A stretch of 64,000 nt of DNA from contig NZ_PQCD01000062.1 in NCBI RefSeq assembly GCF_002964705.1, forward strand, positions 298,290 to 362,289, in the 5' to 3' direction. The notes under the pieces were generated by a model that was not told the DNA's origin, ran no database searches, and was given only the letters and a program-made list of their open reading frames with translations. Below, piece after piece: positions 25,856 through 35,077 of this stretch. How positions within the stretch are numbered: the stretch's first letter is position 1; every line of letters starts with the position of its first letter. Position numbers and translations under genes: made by a program. The DNA comes from Pseudoalteromonas sp. T1lg75 (GTDB lineage Bacteria; Pseudomonadota; Gammaproteobacteria; Enterobacterales; Alteromonadaceae).

Positions 25856-27142
25856 ATGAGTATCTGGTACCTACTTTGCCTGCTGTCGACCCTGGCAGTG
25901 TTAATCGCCTTCAGTAACCAGTTTCTGGTGAAAACTCAGCCCACCATTGCCATCACGGCAGGGTCCTTGTTGATGTCGATGTTGCTTATTCTCGCCGGTA
26001 AGGTCTTTGGTACCGACGCCACACAGGAACTCTTTAACTTGGTTGCCGAAATAGATTTTAAGCAATTTCTACTGGATGGCGTTCTGGGGGTGTTACTCTT
26101 TGCCGGAGCGCTGGAAATTGACCTTAGGGTGATGAAAAAGCAACGCAAAGAAATAGCCGTCCTGGTGCTGTTTTCAACCCTGGTCTCTACCTTTATCGTG
26201 GCTTATCTTAGTTATCAGTTACTGGGCTTTATGGGTTGGCCCGTGCCCTTTATCTACTGCTTGCTTTTTGGGGCGCTGATCAGCCCTACCGACCCCATCG
26301 CCGTGCTGGCCATCATCAAGCAAATGAAGGCGCCGGAAAACATTTCCATTCAGGTAGAGGGCGAGTCGCTGTTTAATGACGGTGTCGGCCTGGTGCTGTT
26401 TACCACCATTTTAGCCGTGGCCTTGTCGGGCACCGCGCCGACCGCAGCCGGGGTTGCCCACCTGTTTTTGGTCGACGCTATTGGCGGCATCGCCTTTGGC
26501 CTGGTACTCGCCTTCGTCTCCCATGTACTGATCATAAAAAGCCGTGAAGCCAATATTCGCCTGCTGCTCACCATCTGTATTCCCACCGCCGGCTTTGCCA
26601 CCGCGAATCTGCTCGGAATATCCGGGGCCTTGGCCATGGTGGTCAGTGGTATCTTTATTGGTAATGTAACCCGAGGAAAAGCGGCGACCATGTCGCGCTA
26701 CACCAGCGTTCGCAACGTTCGTAACTTCTGGCATGCCATCGAAGGCGCCTTAAATGCGCTCTTGTTCCTCTTGATTGGCCTGCTGTTAGTCACCCTGCCC
26801 TTTACCTGGGAAGAAATAAGCATTGGCTTACTCATGATACCCATTGTCCTGCTGGCGCGTTTTATCAGCGTATCGCTGCCCTACCTCGCTTTTCGCCGCT
26901 TCCGCCAGTACGATGTGAATGCGGTGCGCATTCTCACCTGGGGTGGCTTGCGAGGCGGACTTGCGCTGGCGATGGCGGCCTCCATTCCTGCGGGCCAGGC
27001 CGTAGTTAATGGCACGGATATTAAAACCCTGTTGGTGACCTTAACCTACGTGGTGGTGATCTTCTCCATTATTGTTCAGGCGTCCACCATTCGCCCTCTT
27101 ATCGAAGGCAGTATCCGCGCCTCGGCAAACAAGGATTCCTGA
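25856..27142 (+). CDS. CPA1-type Na+/H+ antiporter
   Basis: 428 residues from the ATG at 25856 (MSIWYLLCLLSTLAVL); an earlier in-frame ATG adds a non-conserved N-terminus. About 12 membrane helices. The cation-site motif SPTDPIAV is near residue 143, a GESLFNDGVGLVLF motif near 168, and an RGGLALAMA segment late in the protein, all typical of NhaP/NHE-type exchangers. It expels Na+ or K+ in exchange for protons at the inner membrane. It is divergent from the TetR gene. Confidence 0.92.
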   Translation: MSIWYLLCLLSTLAVLIAFSNQFLVKTQPTIAITAGSLLMSMLLILAGKVFGTDATQELFNLVAEIDFKQFLLDGVLGVLLFAGALEIDLRVMKKQRKEIAVLVLFSTLVSTFIVAYLSYQLLGFMGWPVPFIYCLLFGALISPTDPIAVLAIIKQMKAPENISIQVEGESLFNDGVGLVLFTTILAVALSGTAPTAAGVAHLFLVDAIGGIAFGLVLAFVSHVLIIKSREANIRLLLTICIPTAGFATANLLGISGALAMVVSGIFIGNVTRGKAATMSRYTSVRNVRNFWHAIEGALNALLFLLIGLLLVTLPFTWEEISIGLLMIPIVLLARFISVSLPYLAFRRFRQYDVNAVRILTWGGLRGGLALAMAASIPAGQAVVNGTDIKTLLVTLTYVVVIFSIIVQASTIRPLIEGSIRASANKDS

Positions 27143-27330
27143 ACCCAGGCACATAGTTCAGGGTTAATCTAGGCTCACCCAGATTAGCCCTGCTCTAGCC
27201 CGGCAAACGCCGCCCCAGCAACCATTCGTTTTTTTAGAATGGTAAGCGCTAATTTTACTAATTTTCGTTCTTATAAATTGAGTCTATTATTTCCTTATCG
27301 CAACACAGAGACCTAATTAAGGAAACGAAG

Positions 27331-27756
27331 ATGAACTTACACACACTTATTAACAGCAACGAGACTCTCACCAACATCAGTGCCCTACTCGCGCGCTTTG
27401 GTTTAACCGCACTCTTTGTGCTTACCGGCTTAAGTAAAATCGAATTCTACGATGCCACGGCCCAGTACATGGCCTCGGTTGGCGTCCCCGGCATGTTACT
27501 GCCGCTGGTTATTTTATTAGAGGTCGTTGGCGGCATCATGATTATTGCCGGCCTGCTGACTCGCTTAACCGCCTTGGCCTTTGCACTCTTTAGTGTGGTG
27601 AGCGCCCTGCTGTTCCACTTTCAGCTTGACGACCAAACGCAGTTTTTAATGTTCTATAAGAACATCGCCATTGCCGGTGGCTTCCTTGCCCTAGCGGCCT
27701 CGGGAGCGGGCAAATTCAGCCTGGATGCGCTGTTGCTTCGCCGCCAGGCCAACTAA
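27331..27756 (+). CDS. DoxX-family membrane protein
   Basis: 141 residues with four membrane segments. The N-terminal helix region LLARFGLTALFVLTGLSKI and LLEVVGGIMIIAGLLTRLTALAFALFS are typical of DoxX/YphA proteins, which occur with redox and thiol-stress genes. The biochemical role is not settled. An AAGGA site lies 7 bases upstream of the ATG, and a terminator follows. It heads the cluster of redox-type genes up to 34398. Confidence 0.9.
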   Translation: MNLHTLINSNETLTNISALLARFGLTALFVLTGLSKIEFYDATAQYMASVGVPGMLLPLVILLEVVGGIMIIAGLLTRLTALAFALFSVVSALLFHFQLDDQTQFLMFYKNIAIAGGFLALAASGAGKFSLDALLLRRQAN

Positions 27757-27770
27757 CCGCAAATGAATCA

Positions 27771-27795
27771 AAGGCCCGCACCCTGCGGGCCTTTT
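27771..27795 (+). terminator. Terminator after doxX-like gene
   Basis: The stem AAGGCCCGCA / TGCGGGCCTTTT has a 3-base loop and a T-run. Confidence 0.88.
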
Positions 27796-27878
27796 TGCCG
27801 CTTATCAGCCGGGTGAGGCCTTTCTTTTTACCCAGCGCATGTTAGGGTTAGGCTATGATTAATCGTCCTTTTTAGCTC

Positions 27879-28751
27879 ATGCTCAGGATCACCTTAGAAC
27901 AGTGGCGGATGTTTCGCGCCGTCGTCGAATCTGGCGGCTTTAACCAGGCCGCACAGAGCGTGCACAAAAGCCAATCAAGCGTACACAGTGCGGTCGCAAA
28001 AATTGAGGCCGCCTTCGGCGTTAAGCTCTTTCATATAGAGGGGCGGCGCACCGTACTCACCGACGCCGGAAAAATGCTGCTCAGACGCGCCGAATATTTG
28101 TTGGAAGAAGCGGCCAAGGTCGAAGCCATAGGCCACACCTTGGGCGACGGCATAGAGTCGCGTCTGCGTATCGCCGTCGACCAAACCCTGCCACAGCATC
28201 TTCTCTATGCCGTGCTCGAAGCCACCAGCAGCCAGTATCCGTTATTACGCATTGAGTTGTTTGAGTCCATTTTGACCGGCGCCTTGGAGTTAGTGCAAAA
28301 CGATCAGGTAGAGCTGGCTGTCTCCCCCTACTCTGGCGATGGCTTTAGCGAGCAGCTTTGCAGTATCGACTTTATCGCCGTGGCACACCCGCGGCATGCT
28401 CTGCATCATCTGGGTCGAGCGCTGACCCGTGAAGATTTAAAAGCCCATCGCCAAATAGTTATTCGCGACTCCGCCCTTCAGGGGAAACAAGATGCAGGTT
28501 GGCTGGGCGCCGATCAGCGTTGGACGGTTAGCCAGATCAACACCTCCATCGACATGATAGGCAATGGCCTGGGCTTTGCCTGGTTACCCAAGCATGCCAT
28601 TACCCGTGCCCTTGCCGATGGCACCTTAAAACCCCTGCCGTTAAGTAGCGGCGCACAGCGCACCCATCCGCTGTATCTCTTGTTCAAAGACGGCGATAAC
28701 CTGGGGCCGGCGGCACGGACTTTTATTGGCGAGTTACGCAGTCGGGTATAA
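27879..28751 (+). CDS. LysR-family transcriptional regulator
   Basis: 290 residues. The N-terminal winged helix-turn-helix (MFRAVVESGGFNQAAQSVHKSQSSVHSAVAKIEAAFGVKLF, about residues 11-52) is followed by a LysR substrate-binding domain. It is read in the same direction as the following pirin/TauE/OsmC genes rather than divergently. It may regulate them or the DoxX gene; this is inference from position only. Confidence 0.94.
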   Translation: MLRITLEQWRMFRAVVESGGFNQAAQSVHKSQSSVHSAVAKIEAAFGVKLFHIEGRRTVLTDAGKMLLRRAEYLLEEAAKVEAIGHTLGDGIESRLRIAVDQTLPQHLLYAVLEATSSQYPLLRIELFESILTGALELVQNDQVELAVSPYSGDGFSEQLCSIDFIAVAHPRHALHHLGRALTREDLKAHRQIVIRDSALQGKQDAGWLGADQRWTVSQINTSIDMIGNGLGFAWLPKHAITRALADGTLKPLPLSSGAQRTHPLYLLFKDGDNLGPAARTFIGELRSRV

Positions 28752-28868
28752 ATCGCAGGCCCAACAAGCGTTCGCTTAAAACGAACGATATGTGCTTTTT
28801 ATACTCATTTTAATCTCTTTAGCGGGATATTAGACTGGCTTCAACACCTCAAGTTTGGAGCACATCTT

Positions 28869-29551
28869 ATGAAATATTTTCGCAAAGCCACTGAACGCGG
28901 AACGGTTGATCTCGGTTGGCTAAAAAGCCAACATAGCTTTTCATTTGGCCATTATTACGACCCCGCCCATATGGGCATCTCGGCGCTCAGGGTGATTAAC
29001 GAAGACAGGGTTCAGCCCGGGCAAGGCTTCGACACCCATGGCCATCGCGATATGGAAATTATCTCCTATGTGGTAAGCGGTGCCTTGAAACATAAGGACA
29101 GCCAAGGCAATGAATATCTTGTTCCGGCCGGTGAAGTGCAGCGTATGAGTGCCGGCAGCGGCATTATGCACAGTGAATATAACGCCTCGGACAGCGAACC
29201 GGTGCACTTTTTACAAATTTGGATCCAGCCAAAATTCCGTGGCATTACACCCAGCTATGAGCAGATGCAAGTTCATCAGCACGGTGCAATGACGCCCCTG
29301 GGACGCCGACCGGGGAGCCGGGTACTTTGAGCATTAACCAGGACGCCCACATCTCGCGGCTGCAGTTACAACCTGGGGAGCAATACAGATTGAGTAGCTC
29401 AGGTACGGGTTATCTGCACCTGGTAAGCGGCCACGCCCACAGCCAGGTACAGGTTTTAGAAGCCGGCGATGCCTTTGCAACGGATAAGGATGACACAGTG
29501 ACTATTTATGCCGATTCGGCCCTTGAAGCACTTTGGTTTGAGTTACCCTGA
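28869..29551 (+). pseudogene. Pirin-family gene with a single-base frameshift
   Basis: The first 146 or so residues ([32 protein letters not shown]...) are a normal pirin N-terminal cupin with metal ligands in [10 protein letters not shown] and SGIMHSE. After MTPL at about 29299 the frame turns to GRRPGSRVL and a TGA at 29328-29330. The next frame reads [20 protein letters not shown] and continues to 29551, exactly the rest of a YhhW-type pirin. One G missing from the run at 29300-29302 restores a full ~226-residue protein. It is either a recent inactivation or a base-call error. It overlaps the tauE start by one base. Confidence 0.85.
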
Positions 29552-30291
29552 TGACGCTCACCACGCTCCTCGTTATCGCCGCAGTGGTGATGCTCACCGG
29601 CATTTCCAAATCGGGATTTGCCGGTGCCCTGGGTGTGTTTGCCGTCCCCCTGCTACTGCTGGTGATGCCCGCCCTTGATGCCATTGCCTTGATGTTGCCG
29701 ATTCTCATCATTGCCGATGTCTTTAGCTTAAAAAGCTATTGGCGCCAATGGCAAAACGAGCTGATCCGCCTGCTGCTGCCCGGCGTTGTTGTCGGGGTCT
29801 TGATAGCGCAATGGCTGATTCAAATTATTCCCGCCGCCTGGCTCAGTGCCGCCATCGCCACCCTGAGCCTGCTGTTTGCCCTGCGCAGCTTATTTTTTGC
29901 CAAGATACGTTACGGCTTTTTGGCAAGCGATTGGGGCGGACGCGTTATGGCTACCTTATCCGGACTGGCCAGCACCTTGGTCCATGCCGGCGGACCGCCG
30001 TTGATCATTTACTTCACCGCCAAGGCTCTGGCCCCGCGCCAGTATGTGGCCACCGCGGCGGCGCTATTTGCACTGATGAATGGCGTTAAACTCGCGGCCT
30101 TTAGTGCCCAGGGACTGCTCACCCTGGATCTGCTGTTCAGCGCCTTAGCCTTTGTGCCATTAGCCCTGCTAGGCAATTGGTTGGGAGTGAAAATTCAGCA
30201 AAAGTTCAATCCCCAGCATTTTTTACGGGTGATGAACTGGCTCTTGCTGCTGTTGGCTTTAGTCCTCTATGCCAAGCTCATGCTTAGCTAG
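29551..30291 (+). CDS. TauE/SafE-family sulfite/anion exporter
   Basis: 246 residues with about eight membrane segments. The start (LTTLLVIAAVVMLTGISKSGFAGALGVFAVPLLLLVMP) is typical of the TauE/SafE (DUF81) family. It probably exports sulfite, sulfoacetate or a related organic anion, but the substrate is not evident. The ATG overlaps the stop of the pirin frame (TGATG), indicating coupling to it. Confidence 0.92.
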   Translation: MTLTTLLVIAAVVMLTGISKSGFAGALGVFAVPLLLLVMPALDAIALMLPILIIADVFSLKSYWRQWQNELIRLLLPGVVVGVLIAQWLIQIIPAAWLSAAIATLSLLFALRSLFFAKIRYGFLASDWGGRVMATLSGLASTLVHAGGPPLIIYFTAKALAPRQYVATAAALFALMNGVKLAAFSAQGLLTLDLLFSALAFVPLALLGNWLGVKIQQKFNPQHFLRVMNWLLLLLALVLYAKLMLS

Positions 30292-30400
30292 GGGAGCGCA
30301 AGACTTCCCCCCCGTCTGCCGCTGGGCGCGCCAAACTTTTTACTCATTCTCGTGTGCATCCATCATACTGATAGTTTGTAACCTTCACTGGAGCAAAGCC

Positions 30401-30964
30401 ATGGCCCTGAATCTTCACGTCATTATTTGCAGCGTCCGACCCGGCAGAGTCGGCCCATCCGTCGCCAACTGGTTTTACGAGTTTGCCAAGGAGCAAAGCA
30501 ACTTTGATGTTTCCCTGGTGGATATTGCCGCCTTTAACCTGCCCATGTACGACGAACCCAAGCATCCGCGCCTGCAGGAATACCAGCATGAACATACCAA
30601 GGCCTGGTCGCGCAGTGTGGCCCGGGCCGATGCCTATGTGTTCGTGCTGCCCGAATACAACTTTTGCCCACCCTCGTCCTTCACCAACGCTCTGGATTAT
30701 GTTTATAACGAATGGAATTACAAACCCTGTGGCTTCGTCAGTTATGGCGGCGTCTCCGGCGGCTTGCGTTCAACCCAGGTAGCCAAACAGTTAGTGACCA
30801 CCTTAAAGATGATGCCCATGATGGAGAGCGTAATGGTACAAATGCCCTGGAACCTGCTCGATGAGGATAAACACTTTGTTGCCAATGAACACCACCTCGC
30901 CTCCGGCAAATCCCTGTTAGAAGAGCTGGAAAAATGGGCCAAAGCGCTAAAAACCATGCGCTGA
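30401..30964 (+). CDS. NADPH-dependent FMN reductase
   Basis: 187 residues from the ATG at 30401, which has GGAG 8 bases upstream; the frame stays open further upstream, but that part is not family-like. A flavodoxin-like fold starts with LHVIICSVRPGRVGPSVANWF and carries the family motif LPEYNFCPPSSFTNALDY and GGVSGGLRS. It probably reduces quinones, azo compounds or flavins with NAD(P)H. It lies between TauE and OsmC genes. Confidence 0.92.
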   Translation: MALNLHVIICSVRPGRVGPSVANWFYEFAKEQSNFDVSLVDIAAFNLPMYDEPKHPRLQEYQHEHTKAWSRSVARADAYVFVLPEYNFCPPSSFTNALDYVYNEWNYKPCGFVSYGGVSGGLRSTQVAKQLVTTLKMMPMMESVMVQMPWNLLDEDKHFVANEHHLASGKSLLEELEKWAKALKTMR

Positions 30965-31003
30965 TCTCCAGGCTATTTCCATCACAGAACGAGGAGCCAA
31001 ACC

Positions 31004-31399
31004 ATGAGCATCAAACTCACTAAAACGGCCGACGGCCAATATCGCCAGCAAGTACAAATCGGCCCACATCGGCTCTTTGCCGATGCCCGTATCGATACCC
31101 AGAGCGACAGCGCACCGGATCCTCACGATATTTACGACTCGGCCCTGGCGGCATGTAAGGCCATTACCCTGCTTATGTATGCACAAAGAGCGGGGATCCC
31201 ATTAACGGATGTGGCCGTGAACATCACCCGGGATGCCAGTGAGGAGCGCCAGGGACGCTACCAGTTGCACCTAGACCTTATGCTGGGCGGCGAGCTTGAT
31301 GCGGCGCAGCGGGAGAAGCTGGCGCAAATAGCCGATAAATGCCCAATCCATAAACTTATGACCCAGGTAGTAACCATCATCACCACGGACTGTAAATAG
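31004..31399 (+). CDS. OsmC/Ohr-family peroxidase-like protein
   Basis: 131 residues. The family's first conserved cysteine appears as DSALAACKAITLLMYA and the second in the C-terminal DKCPIHKLM. Proteins of this family reduce organic hydroperoxides. GAGGAG lies 8 bases before the ATG. The next pirin gene starts 8 bp after its stop, so the two form an operon. Confidence 0.92.
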   Translation: MSIKLTKTADGQYRQQVQIGPHRLFADARIDTQSDSAPDPHDIYDSALAACKAITLLMYAQRAGIPLTDVAVNITRDASEERQGRYQLHLDLMLGGELDAAQREKLAQIADKCPIHKLMTQVVTIITTDCK

Positions 31400-31407
31400 G
31401 AACCCAT

Positions 31408-32331
31408 ATGAGCAATCTAACCAATGACACCCGCAATGACTGTGAGCTAATGGACGCCTGCGGCGCGGTGAAAATGGTGTTAAAGCCCAAGGACACAGAC
31501 CTGGGCGGTTTTTCCGTGCGTCGTTTGTTACCAACGGCGCAATTAAAAATGATAGGCCCGTGGATCTTTTTCGATCATATGGGCCCGGCCAGCTTTGCCC
31601 CTGGCCCAGGCATCAATGTTCGCCCCCATCCCCATATCGGCATTGCCACCGTCACTTATTTGTTTGCAGGTGAGATCCTTCATCGCGATTCTTTGGCCAG
31701 TGTGCAGCCTATTAAGCCGGGGGATATCAACCTGATGGTCAGCGGCAGCGGCATAGTCCACTCCGAGCGCGAGCGCCCAGAAGTCACCGAGCACGCACGC
31801 AACCTTAACGGCCTGCAACTCTGGCTTGCCCTGCCTAAGGAGCAAGAAGAAATGGATCCAGCCTTCTATCACTACCCGGCCACCAGCGTGCCCCTGGTCA
31901 ATATTGATGGCGTGCCCGTGCGAGTCATGATGGGCAGCGCCTATGGCGTCGAGTCGCCGGTGCACACCTTTTCCAATACCCTATATTTGGAAGCCGTGCT
32001 TAAACCCGGCGAGTCATTAACCCTGCCACCATGCGCGGAGCTCGGCCTGTATGTAGTGCGCGGTCATTTAAAAGCGAAAGACACCGAGATTCCCGAGCAC
32101 TGCATGGCGGTGTTTTCCGATACCCATGACATAAGCGCTGGCGTTACGGTCACCGCCAGCCAAGACTCGCGCATCGCCCTTATCGGCGGTGAGCCGCTGG
32201 GCAAACGTTTTATCGAGTGGAACTTTGTTTCCAGTCGCAAGGAGCGCATTGAGCAGGCCAAGGACGACTGGCAAAACGGGCGCTTTGCCAAGGTTCCCGG
32301 CGATGAGCAGGAGTTTATTCCCCTGCCTTAG
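31408..32331 (+). CDS. Pirin-family protein (intact)
   Basis: 307 residues, a full-length bicupin. The N-terminal cupin contains metal ligands in NVRPHPHIGIATVTYLF and SGSGIVHSERE; the C-terminal cupin is followed by a GEPLGKRFIEWNFVSSRKERIEQAKDDWQNG tail. Some pirins have quercetinase activity, and others are redox-linked regulators; the role here is unknown. It is the second pirin in the cluster, and the first (28869) is frameshifted. Confidence 0.93.
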   Translation: MSNLTNDTRNDCELMDACGAVKMVLKPKDTDLGGFSVRRLLPTAQLKMIGPWIFFDHMGPASFAPGPGINVRPHPHIGIATVTYLFAGEILHRDSLASVQPIKPGDINLMVSGSGIVHSERERPEVTEHARNLNGLQLWLALPKEQEEMDPAFYHYPATSVPLVNIDGVPVRVMMGSAYGVESPVHTFSNTLYLEAVLKPGESLTLPPCAELGLYVVRGHLKAKDTEIPEHCMAVFSDTHDISAGVTVTASQDSRIALIGGEPLGKRFIEWNFVSSRKERIEQAKDDWQNGRFAKVPGDEQEFIPLP

Positions 32332-32473
32332 CCTAAGACTTTCACCGAAATCAATTGCTTAGTAGGTACAAATTAGCGATATTGGGGCGTTTTCCAAGCG
32401 CGCCTGCTTTAAGGCGGGTGCGCAAAAGTGATTAGCTTATGCTAACGCGTGGTACTTTTAAGGAGGAAAAGAC

Positions 32474-32773
32474 ATGCGAACACCTTCCCTGATATTACTG
32501 GCCAGCCTGCTGCTTACCGGCGGCTGCGCAGCACCGAAAAAACCCAACTTTGGTGAAGACTTCTTTGCCGGCGCAGCGCGCAGTCACGAGCAAATAAATG
32601 GTCGGGATAACAATCCTTTCGCTAGCGCCTCCGTTAATGGGCAGCGTAATGAGAGTAAAGACACCACATTTGTCGTAGCCAGTGGTTTCTTTAACGCCTT
32701 CGCGCACTGGCTGTACTATGAGTTATTCTCTGATGACAAAATCGACATGAACGAGATGATCGATAATCAGTGA
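32474..32773 (+). CDS. Small lipoprotein, hypothetical
   Basis: 99 residues. A signal peptide with lipobox LTGGC (Cys18) is followed by a short Asn-rich soluble domain. A strong GGAGG site lies 8 bases before the ATG. Residues 66-85 (FVVASGFFNAFAHWLYYELF) form a hydrophobic stretch near the C-terminus. No family is recognised. It is probably a separate transcript from the pirin gene 140 bp upstream. Confidence 0.85.
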   Translation: MRTPSLILLASLLLTGGCAAPKKPNFGEDFFAGAARSHEQINGRDNNPFASASVNGQRNESKDTTFVVASGFFNAFAHWLYYELFSDDKIDMNEMIDNQ

Positions 32774-32905
32774 GCGACCACTCTGCCGACCCAGGCAGTA
32801 GCAACTAGATGGTGTCGGTTGCCGTCGCCACTTATCGCCATCCCCTTTCTTTTTTAAATGGCTTGGCGCATGCTAGGCAGAGTAAAAACTCTAAGGAGCC
32901 GATTA

Positions 32906-33343
32906 ATGCCCAACCAACACGCATTTTTAGAACGCTTTCCTAAGGCCTGCGAAATCAAGGTGGCCTGGGGTGATATGGATGCGCTGCAGCATGTAAATAA
33001 CACCCTCTACTTCAAATACTTTGAAATTGCCCGTATCGATTTTTTAAATCAGGCCGGCATACTTGAACACCTTGCCGCTGAGCAGGTCGGCCCGGTGCTG
33101 GCAGACAACTACGCCAAATATAAGCGCCCGGTGACCTTTCCCGACACCCTGCTAATCGGCGTCAGTATCAGCGACATTGGCAGCAGCAGTTTTACCACCC
33201 ATTACAACGTTTTCTCCTGTGCGCAACAGGCCGTAGTGACCGAGGGTCAGGCAAAGTTGGTGATGTTTGACTTCAAAACAATGCAAAAAGCGCCATTGAA
33301 TGATAGCTTGTTATCATTCCTGCACTTAAACCTAAAGGGCTAA
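32906..33343 (+). CDS. Acyl-CoA thioesterase (4HBT hot-dog fold)
   Basis: 145 residues from the ATG at 32906, which has GGAG 8 bases upstream; the earlier in-frame start lacks a site. The segment VAWGDMDALQHVNNTLYFKYFEIARIDF is the YbgC-like active-site region, with the catalytic Asp in WGDMDALQHVNN. It should hydrolyse acyl-CoA thioesters; the chain length is unknown. It precedes the aldo/keto reductase gene by 2 bp, so the two are coupled. Confidence 0.93.
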   Translation: MPNQHAFLERFPKACEIKVAWGDMDALQHVNNTLYFKYFEIARIDFLNQAGILEHLAAEQVGPVLADNYAKYKRPVTFPDTLLIGVSISDIGSSSFTTHYNVFSCAQQAVVTEGQAKLVMFDFKTMQKAPLNDSLLSFLHLNLKG

Positions 33344-33345
33344 TC

Positions 33346-34398
33346 ATGGACTATGCAAAGCTCGGCCGCAGCGGCTTAAAGGTATCACGCGTCTGTCTTG
33401 GTACCATGACCTGGGGCAAACAAAACACTCAAAGCGATGCCGATGAGCAACTCAATTATGCGCTTGCTCAAGGCGTTAATTTTATCGATACCGCCGAAAT
33501 GTATGCCGTGCCACCGAGTCCAGATACCTATGGTAAGACGGAAATCATTATCGGTGACTGGCTTTCTCGCCATAAGGAAAAGCGCAAAGAGCTGGTGCTG
33601 GCGACCAAGATAGCGGGTAACGGCTTAAAGTGGGTTCGTGATGGTGGCGACATCAGCAAAGAAGCGGTGATAGCCGCCGTCGACCAATCCCTTAAGCGTT
33701 TGCAGACCGACTATATCGATCTCTTCCAGTTGCACTGGCCCAATCGCACCTCACCGCATTTTGCCAAGCAATGGCCGGGCATGGTGGATATCGAGAGCGT
33801 CGACAAAAGCACCGAGCGCGCGCAAATGCACGCCATTTTAGAGGGCTTGGATACTTGTGTTCGCGCCGGTAAAATCCGCCATTGCGGACTTTCCAACGAA
33901 ACCCCCTGGGGGCTGAGCCAGTACCTGGATCTCGCCAAGCAGTATTCGCTGCCGGCCATGGTGTCGATGCAAAACGAGTTTAGCCTGGTGCATGGCAAGG
34001 ATTGGCCTTATTTAATCGAGCAATGCCATCATGAAGACGTAGCCTACCTGCCCTGGTCACCACTGGCCGGCGGTATGCTTAGCGGCAAGTATCTAGGTGG
34101 TGCGCGCCCGGCAGGGTCACGCTGGACCATAGCTCAGCGCAATGGTCTGTTTCGCGATACCGAGCAAGGCCAGCAAGCGGTGGCCCGCTATCAGGAGATT
34201 GCCAAGCAGCAAGGGATAACCACGGCGCAGCTGGCACTGGCCTGGTGTAACCAAGTGCAAGGGGTGACCTCAACCATTATCGGCGCCACCAGCAAGGCAC
34301 AACTGCAGGAAAATATTGACGCCTTTGCGCTTACCCTCAACGAGGAGACCTTGGCGCAAATCGATGCGGTATTTAGGGAGTATCCGGCACCCTATTAG
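33346..34398 (+). CDS. tas: NADP(H)-dependent aldo/keto reductase, Tas-like
   Basis: 350 residues, close to the length of E. coli Tas. The start (MDYAKLGRSGLKVSRVCLGTMTWGKQN) and FIDTAEMYAVPPSPDTYGKTE match Tas. The catalytic tetrad Asp-Tyr-Lys-His is provided by DTAEMY, the ATKIAGN lysine and the LFQLHWP histidine. It reduces carbonyls with NADPH in the cytoplasm; the physiological substrate is unknown. It starts 2 bp after the thioesterase stop and ends at a terminator. Confidence 0.88.
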   Translation: MDYAKLGRSGLKVSRVCLGTMTWGKQNTQSDADEQLNYALAQGVNFIDTAEMYAVPPSPDTYGKTEIIIGDWLSRHKEKRKELVLATKIAGNGLKWVRDGGDISKEAVIAAVDQSLKRLQTDYIDLFQLHWPNRTSPHFAKQWPGMVDIESVDKSTERAQMHAILEGLDTCVRAGKIRHCGLSNETPWGLSQYLDLAKQYSLPAMVSMQNEFSLVHGKDWPYLIEQCHHEDVAYLPWSPLAGGMLSGKYLGGARPAGSRWTIAQRNGLFRDTEQGQQAVARYQEIAKQQGITTAQLALAWCNQVQGVTSTIIGATSKAQLQENIDAFALTLNEETLAQIDAVFREYPAPY

Positions 34399-34424
34399 TG
34401 CTGACAAAAACGCCCTTGCGACAT

Positions 34425-34454
34425 AAAAAAGGCTTGCAACACGCAAGCCTTTTT
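34425..34454. terminator. Bidirectional terminator between tas-like and lysE-like genes
   Basis: The arms AAAAAAGGCTTGC and GCAAGCCTTTTT pair with a short AACAC loop between convergent genes, with T-rich sequence on both strands. Confidence 0.9.
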
Positions 34455-34459
34455 ATTTT

Positions 34460-35077
34460 TTACAACCATTGACGCAGCAACACGGTGAGCGCCAGGAAGG
34501 TAAAGGCCACGGCCAGTAATTTATTAATAATTAACTGGTTGCGCTCCAGCCAGGGATAGAAACGCGGATGACTGCAAAGCATGGCCACCACACAATACCA
34601 GAGCGCATCGATAACGGTCGGCGTTGCCACCATCACCGCCTGCTGTTGCCATTGCATCGGCTCGGCGGGAATAAAGGGCGAAAACAGGGCGACAAAGAAA
34701 ATCGCCAACTTGGGGTTTAAAAAAGCAATGGCAAAGCCGTCTTGTATGGCGTTGCGACGCTTGCTGCCGGCTTCTTCAATTTTTAGTTTGGTGGCACCGC
34801 TGCGCCAGCTGTTAAAGGCCAAATACAACAAATACAGCGCGCCGCCATAAATCAGGATTTGATACAACAAGGGCACCTGTTGCTGCAAGGTTCCCAGGCC
34901 CAAGATGGCCAGCAGCGCATACACACCCACACCAAAGCCATGGCTAAGTGCGCAGGCAATACCGCCGGAGCGACCACTGTGCAGGCAGTGCTTTAAAACC
35001 ACCGCCAGGCTCGGACCCGGAGACATGGCTCCCATTAAACAAATGCCTACCAAGGCCAGCCAGTTTGTTAACTCCAT
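34460..35077 (-). CDS. LysE-family amino acid exporter
   Basis: 205 residues, six membrane helices, with the family start LVGICLMGAMSPGPSLAVVL. It exports an amino acid or homoserine-like compound; the substrate is not evident. It overlaps the stop of the upstream nuclease gene by one base on the same strand, so the two are transcribed together. Confidence 0.93.
   Translation of the reverse strand: MELTNWLALVGICLMGAMSPGPSLAVVLKHCLHSGRSGGIACALSHGFGVGVYALLAILGLGTLQQQVPLLYQILIYGGALYLLYLAFNSWRSGATKLKIEEAGSKRRNAIQDGFAIAFLNPKLAIFFVALFSPFIPAEPMQWQQQAVMVATPTVIDALWYCVVAMLCSHPRFYPWLERNQLIINKLLAVAFTFLALTVLLRQWL

Noticed and set aside
30269..30400. Longer start for the FMN reductase
   Set aside because: The added sequence is not family-like, and the ATG at 30401 has the better ribosome site.
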